Source of the DNA: Psychrobacillus lasiicapitis | GTDB taxonomy: Bacteria > Bacillota > Bacilli > Bacillales_A > Planococcaceae | Assembly: GCF_006861795.1 (NCBI RefSeq) | Contig: NZ_VDGH01000012.1 | Coordinates: 84,467 to 148,466, forward strand | Length of the DNA stretch: 64,000 nucleotides | Direction of reading: 5' to 3' | Part shown: positions 63,539 through 64,000 of the stretch, piece by piece | How the letters are laid out: each line of letters opens with the position of its first letter | Position numbering within the stretch: position 1 is the stretch's first letter | The notes under the pieces: model-generated | Told to the model about the DNA's origin: nothing | What the model saw: the letters and a program-made list of their open reading frames with translations, nothing else | Database searches by the model: none | Translations under genes and position numbers: made by a program

Positions 63539-63567
63539 ATATTACTCTATTATTATCAATATGTCAA
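63539..63567 (-). promoter_or_regulatory. Strong SigA-type promoter before the second 5S gene
   Basis: On the minus strand TTGACA (63567-63562) and TAATAT (63544-63539) are separated by exactly 17 bases. It lies between the terminator-like hairpin and the second 5S gene, about 56 bases upstream of it, so the 5S-tRNA cluster can be transcribed independently of the rRNA operon. Confidence 0.75.
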
Positions 63568-63667
63568 TACTGAGTTATAAAATTCATTGTAAATACAATA
63601 AAGATATGAAGTTTCTAGTGAAAAAAACCTATAAACTACCCATAGTCATCCTTTTTCAATAGATAAT

Positions 63668-63702
63668 AAAAGTCGCTACCGAATACTCGATAACGACCTT
63701 TT
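63668..63702 (-). terminator. Terminator between the two 5S genes
   Basis: AAAAGTCG.TA.CGA pairs with TCG.TA.CGACcTTTT around an ATAC loop, with a T run on the minus strand. It should end the 23S-5S transcript shortly after the first 5S gene. Confidence 0.65.
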
Positions 63703-63707
63703 CTATT

Positions 63708-63823
<116 letters not shown>

Positions 63824-63880
63824 CGATGAGTGCTTGTTCACTCAAAACTGGATAAACGACATCTCTACAATACATACATT

Positions 63881-64000
63881 TGGTTAAGTCCTCGATCGAT
63901 TAGTATTCGTCAGCTGCACGTGTCGCCACGCTTCCACCCCGAACCTATCTACCTCATCGTCTTTGAGGGATCTTACTTACTTGCGTAATGGGAAATCTCA
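63881..64000 (-). rRNA. 23S rRNA, 3' end (cut by window edge)
   Basis: On the minus strand this ends GTGCAGCTGACGAATAC then TAATCGATCGAGGACTTAACC, the standard 3' terminus of Bacillales 23S rRNA. The remainder lies beyond the right edge. Confidence 0.95.

Overview
The window is low-GC DNA from an endospore-forming member of the Bacillales. The markers are a PrkA/YhbH/SpoVR gene block, the Sda sporulation checkpoint, an alpha/beta-type small acid-soluble spore protein (SASP), a Tlp-type SASP, an aa3 quinol oxidase (qoxABCD), and strong AGGAGG ribosome sites with many GTG and TTG starts. The frequent GC-richer intergenic repeats and overall gene style resemble Planococcaceae such as Psychrobacillus, Lysinibacillus or Sporosarcina; that placement is an inference. 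Most genes are chromosomal housekeeping or metabolic genes. There is no prophage, plasmid or CRISPR signature.

Layout. 1-2 kb: aldo/keto reductase and MFS efflux pair, divergent from an HxlR regulator. 2.3-6.9 kb: spoVR, yhbH and prkA, minus strand. 7.7-10 kb: a 20-residue Cys-rich micropeptide, an L,D-transpeptidase, a YwaF-like membrane protein and a DUF4349 lipoprotein. 10.4-14.9 kb: histidine degradation hutU-hutI-hutH. 15-18.8 kb: two acidic micro-lipoproteins, sda inside a dense DnaA-box cluster, a small membrane-protein pair, a SASP and a VLRF1-like protein. 19.4-26 kb: amidohydrolase plus Gate-domain transporter, sulfatase and a CPA1 antiporter. 26.3-29.8 kb: an amino-acid ABC importer operon that encloses a lysine-6-dehydrogenase-like enzyme. 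30-41.4 kb: metallo-hydrolase, Ca2+/H+ exchanger, a MarR-controlled heterodimeric ABC exporter and small sporulation or unknown genes. 41.6-45.4 kb: qoxABCD. 46.4-55 kb: unknown repeat protein, a giant bacillopeptidase-F-like protease and a membrane-anchored trypsin-like protease. 54.5-59.1 kb: an SF1 helicase with a long coiled-coil insert and an unknown partner. 59.4-61.3 kb: DUF485 protein plus ActP-type symporter. 61.6-64 kb: mobile-element debris, a 14-member tRNA cluster, two 5S genes and the 3' end of a 23S gene, all on the minus strand.

Most of the unexplained content is outside the proteins. (1) A modular, strongly structured repeat occurs three times in the same orientation, twice directly at the stop codon of a gene. 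(2) A MITE-like family with TATAGGGA-type terminal inverted repeats and a GC-rich hairpin core occurs in full or partial form at about six places. (3) A third family is built of about 21-bp subrepeats. (4) Three tRNA genes look like chimeras, each joining the 5' part of one tRNA to the 3' part of another. The order and the missing members match collapse of a Bacillus-type 21-tRNA cluster, either by real recombination or by misassembly. (5) The sda region has at least nine matches to the DnaA-box consensus in under 800 bp.

The best candidates for little-described protein systems are the coiled-coil helicase with its partner, the tiny cysteine peptide with a perfect hairpin over its stop codon, and the pair of acidic lipoproteins flanking a structured repeat. 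None can be given a function from sequence alone.
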